From assembly GCA_037783545.1 (NCBI GenBank), contig JBBELK010000307.1:535257-599256 (forward strand): a DNA stretch of 64,000 nt, given 5' to 3'. The DNA comes from Henricia sp. BOLD:AAB3569 (taxonomy: Eukaryota > Echinodermata > Asteroidea > Spinulosida > Echinasteridae). The position numbers and the translations under genes are program-made. Positions 11,231-22,577 of this stretch are shown one piece after another (the stretch's first letter is position 1; each line of letters opens with the position of its first letter). The notes under the pieces are model-generated. The model saw nothing but the letters and a program-made list of their open reading frames with translations. It was not told the DNA's origin and did not search any database.

Positions 11231-11551
11231 TATACATGTAGTATTTAAAGTATATATATAAGTACTGTACATGTATTTAACCGATATTTTCTACCTTATG
11301 AAATTACTACATTCATTGTATTGTTGTTATTTTAGTGCACTGTCATTGTTCACCCTTATGTTCGAATCTTTTTATAGACGTCAAACCCAGTAACAAACCA
11401 ATTTATCCCATATAACGTGTATCCGCGTACTCTGCCAGACCCATGGGAAAATATTGGCATGTTTACACGTCCTCTGGCATCGACTGGTTAAAAACAGCAG
11501 TGCCACAGACGTAACGCTGTCATGCGAGGGGGGCTTTATTTCATGTGTGAC

Positions 11552-12348
11552 AATAGACCGATGTTTACATGTTGTCACGTGACATATAGTGGGTATTACG
11601 TCATCTAAACTTTCACATGCACAGTAGTGTATTAAGCTGTGCAACTGCAGCGTGAACATAACATTCGTATTATCTACACAATAAAATGTACATGGGCGGA
11701 AAGAGGATTTCATGTAGTTTCTATAGTCACGGGGTTTATGGTTTATAGAAAGATAATGTCAAATATTCTGACATCAACGAGAGAGAAGTTTTACTTTGTC
11801 GATTGTGTTTGTGTGTGGTACGTTCTGTGTGTGTGTGGGTGCACGTGACCTATTTTTTTTTGTGAATATGAGTGCGCGCAATATGCACTCATTTGAATGA
11901 GAAAATTACTTTACATTTTTGTATATGACCAATTCATGTGCCAAGAAGCTTGAGAACATTTTAAACTTTCATCTGGCAAGGCAATCACGCAAACGATCCT
12001 GCATGGTTGAAAGACGGGATATTACTTCAGGAATATTTGAATTTAAAAAAGTTACCACGATGCAATTTCAACTTTATTAAGTTTATACAAGCCGTAAATA
12101 CATATTTTGCACAGTTTTAAAAATAACTCGCACAAGTTAATTTGATTTGCAGTAAGTTGAAGGCACAGATACATGTAAGCGACCGATTTACCGGCCACAA
12201 ATCAAGGTGGGTCTCGTTCAGTCTCGTGGTAAATCAGTCTAAACTTTGCCAATCAGAACATGACGGTACAATACTGTGGAGGAGGCCATGTTTGTTGATA
12301 TTTCATACCTACTATAGGTCACGTGACTCAGAGGGAATAATCGGTCTA
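11552..12348. mobile_element. 0.8-kb element with imperfect TIRs
   Basis: AATAGACCGATGTTTACATG with GTCACGTGACATATAGTGGGTA (11551-11595) pairs with ACCTACTATAGGTCACGTGAC and ATCGGTCTATT (12305-12349). The arms are about 45 bp and imperfect. I see no clear target duplication. Non-coding, in intron D-E. Confidence 0.55.
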
Positions 12349-12444
12349 TTCATAACTATTTTCCCCCCAAATATATGTAACAAAATGTTCATTGTATTCC
12401 ATTCCTGTACAAATACCATAAAGGCACTAAAGTCCCAAACTTAC

Positions 12445-12673
12445 GAATAAAGGGCTGTAATGTGGCTTCCGTTGTGTGCAAAGGGAATCGCTCCTCTGCC
12501 TCTTGCCATGTATCCACTGGCAGCTGGTCCAAAAACTCCTTCTGCACAGCCAGAAGCTTCTTAGTCCTTTCAGCCTCTTTTGCCATCTCACCTAACGTCA
12601 TTCTTCCACTTCCTACTTCCGATAGGAGGTTGAACTTAGTTTCTTCCAACAAACCCTGAAGCTTCATGAACAC
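12445..12673 (-). CDS. ParB-like gene, exon D
   Basis: A pure T-tract acceptor (TTTTTTTTAG) precedes GTG TTC ATG AAG. The exon has 76 codons plus one base and ends at a strong donor, ATTC|GTAAGT, phase 1. The peptide is a helical, charged region: KLQGLLEETKFNLLSEVGSG, GEMAKEAERTKKLLAVQKEF, LPVDTWQEAEERFPLHTTEA. Coiled-coil potential is likely but was not computed. Confidence 0.8.
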
Positions 12674-13139
12674 CTAAAAAAAACAAATAATAATTACATA
12701 AATACATTGTAATTAAATAAATCAATAAAAATAAATCAATACAATACCAAAAAAAAAGAAAAAAGAGATCAAGCACATTTGATAGACAATGCGACGTGTG
12801 TTTACATTTGAGCCGCTCTCTGTTCAATTGAGCGACAGGCAAAAAGCCCAGGGTACCCTGTACATGTGTAGCTTTGGTTTCAAATCAGAATTTTCTAAAA
12901 TTTTCATTAAACTTGCTTACAGGTGTTAATGTCATAAACTAACGGTACATGATTTAGCCCAAAAATAATATTTTTTTTTTAACAGTTATTCTTTTTCAGA
13001 TTTTATAAAGTTTCATAGAAAAAGCTGTTTTGTTTTCGTTTGCCTGCCGTTAAACAACAGAGGGAGTGGTACATGTATATGTTAACAAGTGCTAATAAAA
13101 AGCACTATTTCTGTACTTAATTGCTGTACAAGTGATACA

Positions 13140-13500
13140 GAAGAGAACTGGACACTGTAGGGTTATTCTGTGTCAATTTAACACGCTTTTGGACCTGACC
13201 ATCACAGATTGAAATGAAATTTGGTGTGCTGATTAGACTCATTAAGAAACCCCAGAGAACAAAAATTTGGTGTCATTTGGTCAATAAATTTTTGAGATAC
13301 CCCGATATAGGTCAACAAACTTTTGAATAATTAGCACGACCTGATGTTTGGACAGCTGTATCTCTAAAAGTAATGTACCTACATAGATAAACTAACTTTA
13401 CATCATTTTAAAGCTCTTGAACATGTTGAAATAGCCTTCATTTTATAAGATATCGAAATTGCATCTCGTACTAAAATTTCTTTTGAAGAAAAAAACCCCA
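13140..13500. other. intronic DNA, probable old repeat
   Basis: Low-complexity A/T-rich DNA with a text-like run (GAAATTTGGTGTGCTGATTA) of the kind found in interspersed repeats. There is no second copy in this window, so I cannot prove it is repetitive. Confidence 0.25.
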
Positions 13501-13597
13501 AAAATCACGAAAACAAGAAAAAGTAATGATACATAATTTTGTTCACTTTTACTTTTTTAACCAATACACATCGACACCCTGAAAACATTAAGCTTAC

Positions 13598-13717
13598 CGT
13601 CTGCTTGGGGCATTTTCCACACTTTCCCGTTTCGGTGTCAAATATCTGCACCAGCTTGCTGTAACTTCTTCTCGACATTAGAGCCATTTGGAACGTAGGT
13701 TCTAAAGTCTTCAGTTC
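13598..13717 (-). CDS. ParB-like gene, exon C
   Basis: The acceptor ACGCTCCTCACAG precedes GAA CTG AAG ACT. There are exactly 40 codons, ending at ACG|GTAAGC, so both ends are phase 0. The peptide has MALMSRRSYSKLVQIFDTET followed by GKCGKCPKQT. The paired cysteines could bind metal, but a single CxxC is weak evidence. Confidence 0.8.
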
Positions 13718-14719
13718 CTGTGAGGAGCGTAATATTGTAAGAAATATAATTATCACATACCAAACATTTCAATCATTTCCAAGTACATGTATGGTAAGTA
13801 CCCTTTGCAATGACCCGAGTTGACAGGAATAACTGTACTCTAAAATAACACCACATAAATGTCTTTCTGTCCAAAATGGTATTTCCTGTTGGAAAATGTC
13901 CTGTGCACTGGACGTTTTTCCATTCTCTTGTACATGTACACAAAAACCATAGATTTTCAATGTTTTCTGAAGCAATGATGCATTAATGTACATGTACATG
14001 TAGCTATAAAAACAATTTCAGGCTATATAGTTTTAATTTCAGCATTCTTCCTCAGGTACAGTTGTCAGAAGTTTATACTGTTAAAACTGGTGTGCTTAAA
14101 CTAGCGTTTTCACAATTTTTGTAAGTTTTTACTTAAGTCGTGATTTTGTGGAATTCCTCACGTGCTTGCAGTACTTAAAACATAGCTTGCACACCTTGCA
14201 ATGGTTCTGTTAATCCTGCCATTTTGGGTGACGACAGTAGTGGTGTACATGTACATGTACCTGTATATAAAACGTCCGATTTCAACTGTATGTGTAACTC
14301 TTATTCTGTTATTCCACGAATCTGGAATAAGATGTTTCTCTTTCAAATGATACATAGGGCCTTTAATAGTCATCTCTGGATGTTATTGTTAACATGTTAC
14401 TTGAACACGGTGCACTTTGTTATCCTTATGGATCAGATAGAGCAAAGTGACTCCAGCCAATTAAAACCTTTTTGCATTTCTGTCCGAACATATTTCTATC
14501 CCCATTACATTGGAACTTCTGATACAAAATACATGCAGAGTGTGATCTAAAACTGGTAAACACTTGATGAAAATTTCTTAAATGAATCAAAATAATACCT
14601 TGAACAGTAAAGAATTGTCCAGATTTTACAATCATTTTTCAAAAATTGACATAATAAATTTGGCTGGGCACACTCTCAGTGTTGTCCAGACTAGATTTAA
14701 GAGTAAAGGGTGAACAAAT

Positions 14720-14964
14720 GGGTCTTTCTATAAATTAGGGGTCCAATGTTGGTGTCCCCCGTTACATTTTACATCTCGTTTTTGTAAATTCAGGACACAT
14801 TCTTTAAATACTTTCCATCTCAAAGAGTGAGTACAAAAAGTACAATTCATACAAAATGGTTTAAAAGCCATTTTAATGATTTTTGTACGAAAAATAACAC
14901 ATATCAGGTGTAACGGGGGACACCAAATGTCACACTTTTGGACCCCTAATTTATAGAAAGACCC
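14720..14964. mobile_element. 245-bp MITE, family GGGTCTTTCTATAAATTAGG
   Basis: Perfect 25-bp terminal inverted repeats begin GGGTCTTTCTATAAATTAGG. AAAT flanks both sides (14716-14719, 14965-14968). The interior is homologous to 46041-46284, in the opposite orientation, including a GGGGGACACC block next to each end. Non-autonomous; it lies in intron B-C. Confidence 0.9.
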
Positions 14965-15133
14965 AAATATGAGTTGTCTGTTGTGTACTGAGATTTGAAA
15001 GTAATTCTGATACTACTCAGGGAATATACAAGATTTCTTTTGTAAAATAAAATAAAAAAGCCGGCAGCAAAAGACAGAGTAGCCGGTGAAATCGCCAGAA
15101 GCTGATGCTTCTGAACAACACTGACTGTGCATC

Positions 15134-15215
15134 ACATTTTCATTTGTTGTATTGACCAAGGAAAGGCATTTGTCTCCTGATTTCCGTCACTCATGTGATG
15201 GACGAAATTTGATCA
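15134..15215. repeat. inverted-repeat partner of 17447-17547
   Basis: This segment (TTTCATTTGTTGTA, AAGGAAAGGCAT, TGTCTCCTGATTTCCGTC, then a TCATGTGA palindrome) is inverted at 17447-17547. The pair brackets exons A and B. It may be the ends of one element or two independent repeat copies. Confidence 0.6.
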
Positions 15216-15233
15216 CGCTCTGCACGGAAAAAC

Positions 15234-15844
15234 CTTCAGACTTTTGACTTGGCCCACATAAAAGTCATTCATTCCACCCCTTAAATGTTGAATGACCGGT
15301 ATGTCAGTAGGGGTACAATACAGGGAAATGTTTACCGCTGTTGAGATAGGCAGACTTTTCCCCAGTATGTTCGCACAAGATACTCTCCACTGCTTGTCTG
15401 ATTGAGGAGGCTCATCTAGATTAAAATCCAGCTGCCTGAGTGCATACAACTGTCTTCGACAAATCTGGACGTTATCTCTTAGGTTTCGGTCTCGCCTTAA
15501 ATATGTGCTGTCATTGTGTTGAGATGCTAATCTCAAGGCTTGAATGCGATCCAAGCCCTTGTAGATTTTGACATCAATTGTTTTAAGCGATCTGAAGGCG
15601 TCATCGTCAGTAAGCTCTTTAATGGCACTGGTTAGATGATTTCCCCCAAGAGTGTAGAATTGTGATCTGTTGGGGTTTTCTGCATCGAAAGTGTCTCCAA
15701 TTAACAAGACAGGTAACACTGTGCTTATTGAGGGTTTCTTCCTGAGGCCGGCCTTGATTTCATCCTTATGTCTTTGATCTACAGCTCTGAGGAGAAGCTC
15801 CTCAGGTGGCCGTTTTAAGTTGTCAAGGTCAACATGAAAGGTGC
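15234..15844 (-). CDS. ParB-like gene, exon B: ParB/sulfiredoxin-like domain
   Basis: The acceptor GCATTTCTTTCCAG precedes GC, which completes a glycine codon from exon A, then 203 codons. The domain order fits the ParB/Srx superfamily: an N-terminal helix (LLLRAVDQRHKDEIKAGLRK), a strand (ISTVLPVLLIG), the signature YTLGGNHLTSAIKEL corresponding to the family GxxR/H loop, a strand (IDVKIYKGL), then helix DRIQALRLASQHND. A basic helical region (YLRRDRNLRDNVQICRRQLY) follows. The ParB arginine is replaced, so CTP or nuclease activity cannot be assumed. The donor AAG|GTTTTT is weak. It was chosen for phase and could be wrong by some codons. Confidence 0.75.
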
Positions 15845-16079
15845 CTGGAAAGAAATGCAACACACGATGAGAAAGGCATAATGACAATAGAACTTCATTA
15901 CTGTACCTCATTACTGTGGTACGACACAAATTAAACTTTTACGGACTGGTATACGGTACATGTACGTATATTGTACAACTGTAAAACAAGAACAACATTG
16001 ATAATTGTTGCCGTGATCTTGTGAATGTTCCTGATAGCAATGACTTTGCTAATGACCAACTATTCTATTACAGGCAGAA

Positions 16080-16345
16080 CGGGATTGGTAAACCGTTGCA
16101 AATGGTTTTAATTTATCTCCCTGTGTGATTAAATATGCATGATTTGAACTAACCCGAGCAAAAACCAGCTCCGTACTTAGTCTAACTTTTGAAGAAAAAA
16201 AAAGTCAAAAAAGGCTTTACGGTCACTTCGCCCCGAACCACTGACTTCGCCCTGAACCACGGCCTGTGCACGAAGTACATGTATTTTTGGGCGAAGTGGC
16301 ATTCGGACGAAGTGGTGTGAGAACAAAGTTGTTTGGGGCCTAGGT
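16080..16345. repeat. dispersed repeat R1, copy b
   Basis: Second copy of the repeat at 780-990. It runs into CGAAGTGGT motifs next to the foldback that follows. In intron A-B. Confidence 0.7.
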
Positions 16346-16375
16346 GGCTTTTGAGGCGAAGTGGTTTAGGGTGGA

Positions 16376-16935
16376 GTGTAGTCTTTATGAAAGATGTTCC
16401 CAACGTTGTTTGGTTTGTGTACGTGCGCACAGTCGACATTGCATAGTGCGGACAGGGAACTAGTCTTATAATGCACCGGCTGGCTGCCGTTCATAAGAAC
16501 GTCTTTGTAATCCTCTCACGAGTCGCGTGGTTTGCTCGCAAAATTCTGAGCACATTCCACCCACACCGGGCCAACACCGTAACGATCTGCCATATATATA
16601 CAATCCTCAAAAAACACTGCGCACATTTTGTTTTATGTCGTTACGTTGTTACAAAGGAAACGTGTGGACTTATGATGGCAGATCGTGGCTGTTTTGACAT
16701 GGTATGCGTGGAATGTGCTTGGAATTTTGCGAGCAAACCACGTGACTCGTGAGAGGATTCCAAAGACGTTCTAACGAACAGCAGTCAGCTGGCGCAAAGC
16801 TAGACTAATAGTTCCCTGTCCGCACTATGCCTGTATGCAATGTTGACCAAGCGCACGTCATGCACATACAAAACATGTACATGTACACGAACCAAACAAC
16901 GTTAGAATACAGAACGTCTTTCACAAAGACTAGGC
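16376..16935. mobile_element. foldback element with about 220-bp arms
   Basis: The left arm (16376-16593) and right arm (16675-16935) are imperfect inverted copies. Matched blocks are AAGACTACACTCC-side ends, CCAAACAACGTT, CATAGTGCGGACAGGGAACT, AGAACGTCTTTG, CGTGGTTTGCTCGCAAAATT and ACGATCTGCCAT. Only about 80 bp separates the arms. Short insertions in one arm include an ACATGTACATGTA tract. Non-coding. Confidence 0.85.
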
Positions 16936-17274
16936 GAAGTGGTGCAGGGCGAAACGGTTTTGGGGCGAAGGGAATTTTCGTCTCATGCATGAGACGGAAA
17001 ATAATTGTTTTACTAATTTCTCAAAAAATACTTTAGACAAAACTATTTCAGGGGAAGTTTACTACCATCATCATGTTTATGTAATAATGTGTTCTAACTT
17101 TAAAACAATTCGTCTATTGGCCATGATTACAGAGAACTTGCTACACATGTACCCAGCATTATGGTCTTGGAGGTGTCTTAAGCTACAATAATTGAAGGTC
17201 TTCACAATATACTTCAACTGACCCCCTCCCATGCACCCCCTTCCTTAGAAAAGGGCTTTTACTATTTTACTTAC

Positions 17275-17394
17275 CAATGAACTTATCCTCAATGTCCTTG
17301 TCAACTTTGTCAACAATGCTAACATGGCGCTTGACAGGAGTCATGTCTGGGTGCTTTGCATTTGAAATTGACCTTTTCCTGGCAGGTGTGCTAG
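17275..17394 (-). CDS. ParB-like gene, exon A (most 5' exon found)
   Basis: The acceptor CTTTTAACAG is followed by CT, the end of a split codon, then 39 codons and one base at the donor ATTG|GTAAGT. The peptide is basic and serine-rich: STPARKRSISNAKHPDMTPV then KRHVSIVDKVDKDIEDKFI. PARKRSIS could serve as a nuclear localisation signal (inference). The exon must be preceded by another ending in phase 1, which I did not find. Confidence 0.75.
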
Positions 17395-17446
17395 CTGTTA
17401 AAAGTTAAAGGGAAAACAATTGTAATAGAATTCTCACGAGCTTGAT

Positions 17447-17547
17447 CCAATTCCGTCCCTCACATCCAATTCCGTCCCTCACATGAGGGACGGAAATCAG
17501 GAGACAATGCCTTTCCTTAAAATCAATACCGGTACAACAAATGAAAA
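17447..17547. repeat. inverted-repeat partner of 15134-15215
   Basis: Complementary to 15134-15215. It contains a local duplication of ATCCAATTCCGTCCCTCACA and a hairpin CCGTCCCTCACATGAGGGACGG. It lies between exon A and the satellite array. Confidence 0.6.
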
Positions 17548-17663
17548 CTAAAGTGAACCTGTATGTTGACCTGCTACTGACCTGCTACACACACCCAGTT
17601 TATCACATGTGCTAGCTGTCCTGCCAAGATGTGAGAACACAGGACTAGACAATGCTAGACATC

Positions 17664-20600
17664 AAAAATTACAGATATTTGCGGAATGTCCCCAAACTTG
17701 GGAACATGTGTCGCGACATCTATTTCTATCACATAGCCAAGTTACATCAGTTGCACAAATCGTTTTGCATTTTTTTTTCCTGAAAATTTTTGTATTAGTG
17801 CTATTGAATGCCTGTAAACTCACAAACACGTTTTTGTCCAGAAAAATTACAGATATTTGCGGAATGTCCCCAAACTTGGGAACATGTGTCGCGACATCTA
17901 TTTCTATCACATAGCCAAGTTACATCAGTTGCAGAAATCGTTTTGCATTTTTTTTCCCTGAAAATTTTTGTATTAGTGCTATTGAATGCCTGTAAACTCA
18001 AAAACACGTTTTTGTCCAGAAAAATGACACATATTTGCGGAATGTCCCCAAACTTGGGAACATGTGTCGCGACATCTATTTCTATCACATAGCCAAGTTA
18101 CATCAGTTGCACAAATCGTTTTGCATTTTTTTTCCTTGAAAATTTTTGTATTAGTGCTATTGAATGCCTGTAAACTCACAAACACGTTTTTGTCCAGAAA
18201 AATTACAGATATTTGCGGAATGTCCCCAAACTTGGGAACATGTGTCGCGACATCTATTTCTATCACATAGCCAAGTTACATCAGTTGCAGAAATCGTTTT
18301 GCATTTTTTTTCCCTGAAAATTTTTGTATTAGTGCTATTGAATGCCTGTAAACTCACAAACACGTTTTTGTCCATAAAAATGACACATATCTGCGTAATA
18401 TCCCCAAACTTGGGAACATGTGTCGCGACATCTATTTCTATCACATAGCCAAGTTACATCAGTTGCAGAAATCGTTTTGCATTTTTTTTTCCTGAAAATT
18501 GTTGTATTAGTGCTATTGAATGCCTGTAAACTCACAAACACGTTTTTGTCCAGAAAAATTACAGATATTTGCGGAATGTCCCCAAACTTGGGAACATGTG
18601 TCGCGACATCTATTTCTATCACATAGCCAAGTTACATCAGTTGCACAAATCGTTTTGCATTTTTTTTTCCTGAAAATTTTTGTATTAGTCCTATTGAATG
18701 CCTGTAAACTCACAAACACGTTTTTGTCCAGAAAAATTACAGATATTTGTGGAATGTCCCCAAACTTGGGAACATGTGTCGCGACATCTATTTCTATCAC
18801 ATAGCCAAGTTACATCAGTTGCAGAAATCGTTTTGCATTTTTTTTCCCTGAAAATTTTTGTATTAGTGCTATTGAATGCCTGTAAACTCACAAACACGTT
18901 TTTGTCCATAAAAATGACACATATCTGCGTAATGTCCCCAAACTTGGGAACATGTGTCGCGACATCTATTTCTATCACATAGCCAAGTTACATCAGTTGC
19001 GGAAATCGTTTTGCATTTTTTTTTTCTGGAAAATTTTTGTATTAGTGCTATTGAATGCCTGTAAACTCAAAAACACGTTTTTGTCCATAAAAATGACACA
19101 TATCTGCGTAATATCCCCAAACTTGGGAACATGTGTCGCGACATCTATTTCTATCACATAGCCAAGTTACATCAGTTGCAGAAATCGTTTTGCATTTTTT
19201 TTTCCTGAAAATTTTTGTATTAGTGCTATTGAATGCCTGTAAACTCAAAAACACGTTTTTGTCCAGAAAAATGACACATATTTGCGGAATGTCCCCAAAC
19301 TTGGGAACATGTGTCGCGACATCTATTTCTATCACATAGCCAAGTTACATCAGTTGCACAAATCGTTTTGCATTTTTTTTCCTTGAAAATTTTTGTATTA
19401 GTGCTATTGAATGCCTGTAAACTCACAAACACGTTTTTGTCCAGAAAAATTACAGATATTTGCGGAATGTCCCCAAACTTGGGAACATGTGTCGCGACAT
19501 CTATTTCTATCACATAGCCAAGTTACATCAGTTGCAGAAATCGTTTTGCATTTTTTTTCCCTGAAAATTTTTGTATTAGTGCTATTGAATGCCTGTAAAC
19601 TCACAAACACGTTTTTGTCCATAAAAATGACAGATATTTGCGGAATGTCCCCAAACTTGGGAACATGTGTCGCGACATCTATTTCTATCACATAGCCAAG
19701 TTACATCAGTTGCAGAAATCGTTTTGCATTTTTTTTTTCTGAAAATTTTTGTATTAGTGCTATTGAATGCCTGTAAACTCACAAACACGTTTTTGTCCAG
19801 AAAAATTACAGATATTTGCGGAATGTCCCCAAACTTGGGAACATGTGTCGCGACATCTATTTCTATCACATAGCCAAGTTACATCAGTTGCACAAATCGT
19901 TTTGCATTTTTTTTTCCTGAAATTTTTTGTATTAGTGCTATTGAATGCCTGTAAACTCACAAACACGTTTTTGTCCAGAAAAATTACAGATATTTGCGGA
20001 ATGTCCCCAAACTTGGGAACATGTGTCGCGACATCTATTTCTATCACATAGCCAAGTTACATCAGTTGCAGAAATCGTTTTGCATTTTTTTTCCCTGAAA
20101 ATATTTGTATTAGTGCTATTGAATGCCTGTAAACTCACAAACACGTTTTTGTCCATAAAAATGACACATATCTGCGTAATGTCCCCAAACTTGGGAACAT
20201 GTGTCGCGACATCTATTTCTATCACATAGCCAAGTTACATCAGTTGCGGAAATCGTTTTGCATTTTTTTTTTCTGGAAAATTTTTGTATTAGTGCTATTG
20301 AATGCCTAGCGCTAGTTGTAAACTCAAAAACACGTTTTTGTCCATAAAAATGACACATATCTGCGTAATATCCCCAAACTTGGGAACATGTGTCGCGACA
20401 TCTATTTCTATCACATAGCCAAGTTACATCAGTTGCGGAAATCGTTTTGCATTTTTTTTTCCTGAAAATTTTTGTATTAGTGCTATTGAATGCCTGTAAA
20501 CTCAAAAACACGTTTTTGTCCATAAAAATGACACATATCTGCGTAATATCCCCAAACTTGGGAACATGTGTCGCGACATCTATTTCTATCACATAGCCAA

Positions 20601-20938
20601 GTTAGGCCTACATCAGTTGCGGAAATCGTTTTGCATTTTTTTTTCCTGAAAATTTTTGTATTAGTGCTATTGAATGCCTGTAAACTCACAAACACGTTTT
20701 TGTCCAGAAAAATTACAGATATTTGCGGAATGTCCCCAAACTTGGGAACATGTGTCGCGACATCTATTTCTATCACATAGCCAAGTTACATCAGTTGCAG
20801 AAATCGTTTTGCATTTTTTTTCCCTGAAAATTTGTGTATTAGTGCTATTGAATGCCTGTAAATTCACAAACACGTTTTTGTCCAGAAAAATTACAGATAT
20901 TTGCGGAATGTCCCCAAACTTGGGAACATGTGTCGCGA
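17664..20938. repeat. 178-bp satellite with seven-monomer higher-order repeat
   Basis: About 18.4 monomers of 178 bp. Each carries the perfect palindrome TGTCGCGACA and a CCCAA/TTGGG stem. Diagnostic variants show that monomers 3, 4, 6, 7, 8 and 9 match 10, 11, 13, 14, 15 and 16, giving a higher-order period near 1247 bp. For example, CCTTGAAAA occurs only in monomers 3 and 10, and TTCTGGAAAA only in 8 and 15. Monomers 15 and 17 hold 10-bp and 6-bp palindromic insertions. The array stops inside a monomer at the right. Open frames of about 95 codons on both strands are artefacts of the repeat. Confidence 0.97.
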
Positions 20939-21195
20939 CTTTTCCACTCTTGGCCATGATTTGTACCACTCAGAAACTCAAAAGTGACATTTTTGACCAT
21001 AACATGAGAGGTAAACAGGACAAATCGAACCCGGGACAACTCGAACCCGGGACAACTCTAGTATTCCATGAGCCACCACATTCATAATAATGTTAATACT
21101 ACATGTAGAATATAGGGCTTATAAAAATACACACATATTTTATCAGCAATTTGACTAAGTGACCAATATGGCTAAAATGGGTAATTTTGCAATTT
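20939..21195. other. spacer after satellite
   Basis: Contains AACTCGAACCCGGGAC twice in tandem (near 21010-21055). No gene seen. Confidence 0.4.
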
Positions 21196-21590
21196 CGGTA
21201 TTTTTTTCGTATACATTGAACAAAGATTTTAAGGAAATTACCTCATGGAATCAACACATAATGTAATTTTAAGATATACTTCCCACTTGCACTTTTGTCG
21301 CAAATGTTGCTTTTCCGCTGTAGAAAAATCACGTTTTCTTCTTCAAAAATTGCCTTCAGTTAGTGCACAAAATACCCATTCACTCTGTTGTCGCGTTTAC
21401 GCACAGACCGCTCGCTGCGTCATTTTGTGCATTACTTTATGCAGTACTTTTATAATTTATTTATCTGAGAAATGCAACATTTGCGACGGAAGTGTCAGTG
21501 GGGAGTATATCTTAGAATTGAATAAGCTATCGATTCCAATATATAAATTTACCAAAATCCGTTTTCAATGCATATGGAAAAAAATACCGC
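21196..21590. repeat. dispersed repeat R2, copy a
   Basis: Homologous to 36985-37400 over nearly the whole length (from TATTTTTTTCGTATACATTG through GCAACATTTGCGACGGAAGT to AATATATAAATTTACC). Differences are small indels and substitutions. The open frame of 131 codons in this copy is not kept in the other, so it is not coding. Confidence 0.85.
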
Positions 21591-21927
21591 AATTTCATTT
21601 TTTACATTTTTATTTGTCAGTCGTAACTGCTTTCGGATGAAAAAAAATAAAAAATCCCTCAAGTGCAAATGTGATATTCGTTTTCGAGATAGAACATTCA
21701 TTTTTCCCCTTCAAATTTACACGGTCCGAGAGCGGGCCTACGGCCTAAGGCTAAGGGTTTGAAATTAGATGATTAATTTTGATCATATGTAATCTATTTT
21801 CAAAAAGAGGGCCGCCGCCTCAATACAAAGATGAAATGAGTATACATCACCTTTTGTTACTTGCCAAGACACCAAGAAATCACGGAACCTTGTAGTACAT
21901 AGGCCTAGTTAGTAGGCCCTATATGGA
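21591..21927. other. no gene seen
   Basis: Contains several GGCCTA/TAGGCC strings (21735-21760, 21900-21920). No coding or inverted-repeat structure beyond the next hairpin. Confidence 0.4.
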
Positions 21928-21978
21928 TGCTTTAGCCGATGACTCAATATATTTTATATTGAGTCATCGGCTAAAGCA
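21928..21978. repeat. perfect 23-bp hairpin with 5-nt loop
   Basis: Arms 21928-21950 and 21956-21978 are exact inverted copies (TGCTTTAGCCGATGACTCAA start). The loop ATTTT is too short for a normal Dicer-type precursor, so it is more likely a young palindrome or transposon remnant. Confidence 0.9.
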
Positions 21979-22446
21979 CAATTTGTATGTTCCCGAACAG
22001 CACTCCGGCCGGCCCTAGGCCTCCCCCGGGCTAGTCCAGTCAATTTACAGGAAAATTGTGCCTGACTTTCAACAAATTGCTACAGCAACAGAATGTATTA
22101 AAAACTCGCTTAATTACCGTTATACTAAAAGTCCAATAGTTTCCACTGAATGAAACGCGGAAAATTGAGGGCGCTATTTCGTCTGTTACCTATCTGCATT
22201 CTGTGCACATTTCTGTGAAAGTCGTCGCGAAATACGACGTTTCGTATAGCAGACGATGTTTTTCTCGTCGTCTGCAGTATTTAAAGTCGGAACTAATCGA
22301 CGAAAAAGACTGCAAAATAATTTACCGGGTTCCAACAGTGCAGTAATTCAACTTTTTTCTTCCACATCCAAACTGGGGATTGCATTAAAACAATTCCTGT
22401 CGATATTATTTAGGTATTGTATGATATTGTATGATTGCAAAGTTAA

Positions 22447-22577
22447 AGGCACAGGCTCGTCAGCAATGCGCGCCCGCCAAATTCGAGCTCGAAACACGCA
22501 GCTCCATAGAAAAGGCATGGAGCTGCGTGTTTCGAGCTCGAATTTGGCGGGCGCGCATTGCTGACGAGCCTGTGCCT
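22447..22577. mobile_element. 131-bp snapback MITE at TTAA, perfect arms
   Basis: TTAA flanks both sides (22443-22446, 22578-22581). With the flank the arms are perfect over 64 bp (22444-22507 and 22517-22580) around a 9-nt loop. The ends read AGGCACAGGCTCGTCAGCAA. A diverged relative sits 450 bp away at 22905-23040. TTAA duplication is typical of piggyBac- or Kolobok-type transposases. Assignment beyond that is not possible. Confidence 0.9.

Larger units (their letters stand above)
3678..17394 (-). other. gene model: ParB/Srx-like domain protein, 5' incomplete
   Basis: Seven minus-strand exons join in phase: A 17394-17275, B 15844-15234, C 13717-13598, D 12673-12445, E 10722-10505, F 8973-8763, G 3895-3678. 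Every junction agrees in phase (A-B 1, B-C 0, C-D 0, D-E 1, E-F 0, F-G 1). The product is about 574 residues without its start, since exon A opens with two bases of a split codon. A ParB/sulfiredoxin-like region sits in exon B, and the C-terminus is acidic. No first exon was found up to the gypsy element, so the start lies past the satellite or outside the window. The family is known for nucleotide-using ParB CTPases, nucleases and sulfiredoxins. The function of this animal protein is unknown to me. Confidence 0.7.

Noticed and set aside
17664-20938. CRISPR-like regular repeats
   Set aside because: There are no unique spacers. The repeat is a contiguous 178-bp satellite in eukaryotic DNA.
17609-21087. 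Dozens of 68-158 codon ORFs on both strands (MIEIDVATHVPKFGD and similar)
   Set aside because: They repeat every 178 bp with the satellite, exist on both strands at once and have no splice or start context. They are artefacts of the repeat.
21245-21640. 131-codon plus-strand ORF
   Set aside because: Lies in dispersed repeat R2 and is broken in the other copy at 36985-37400.
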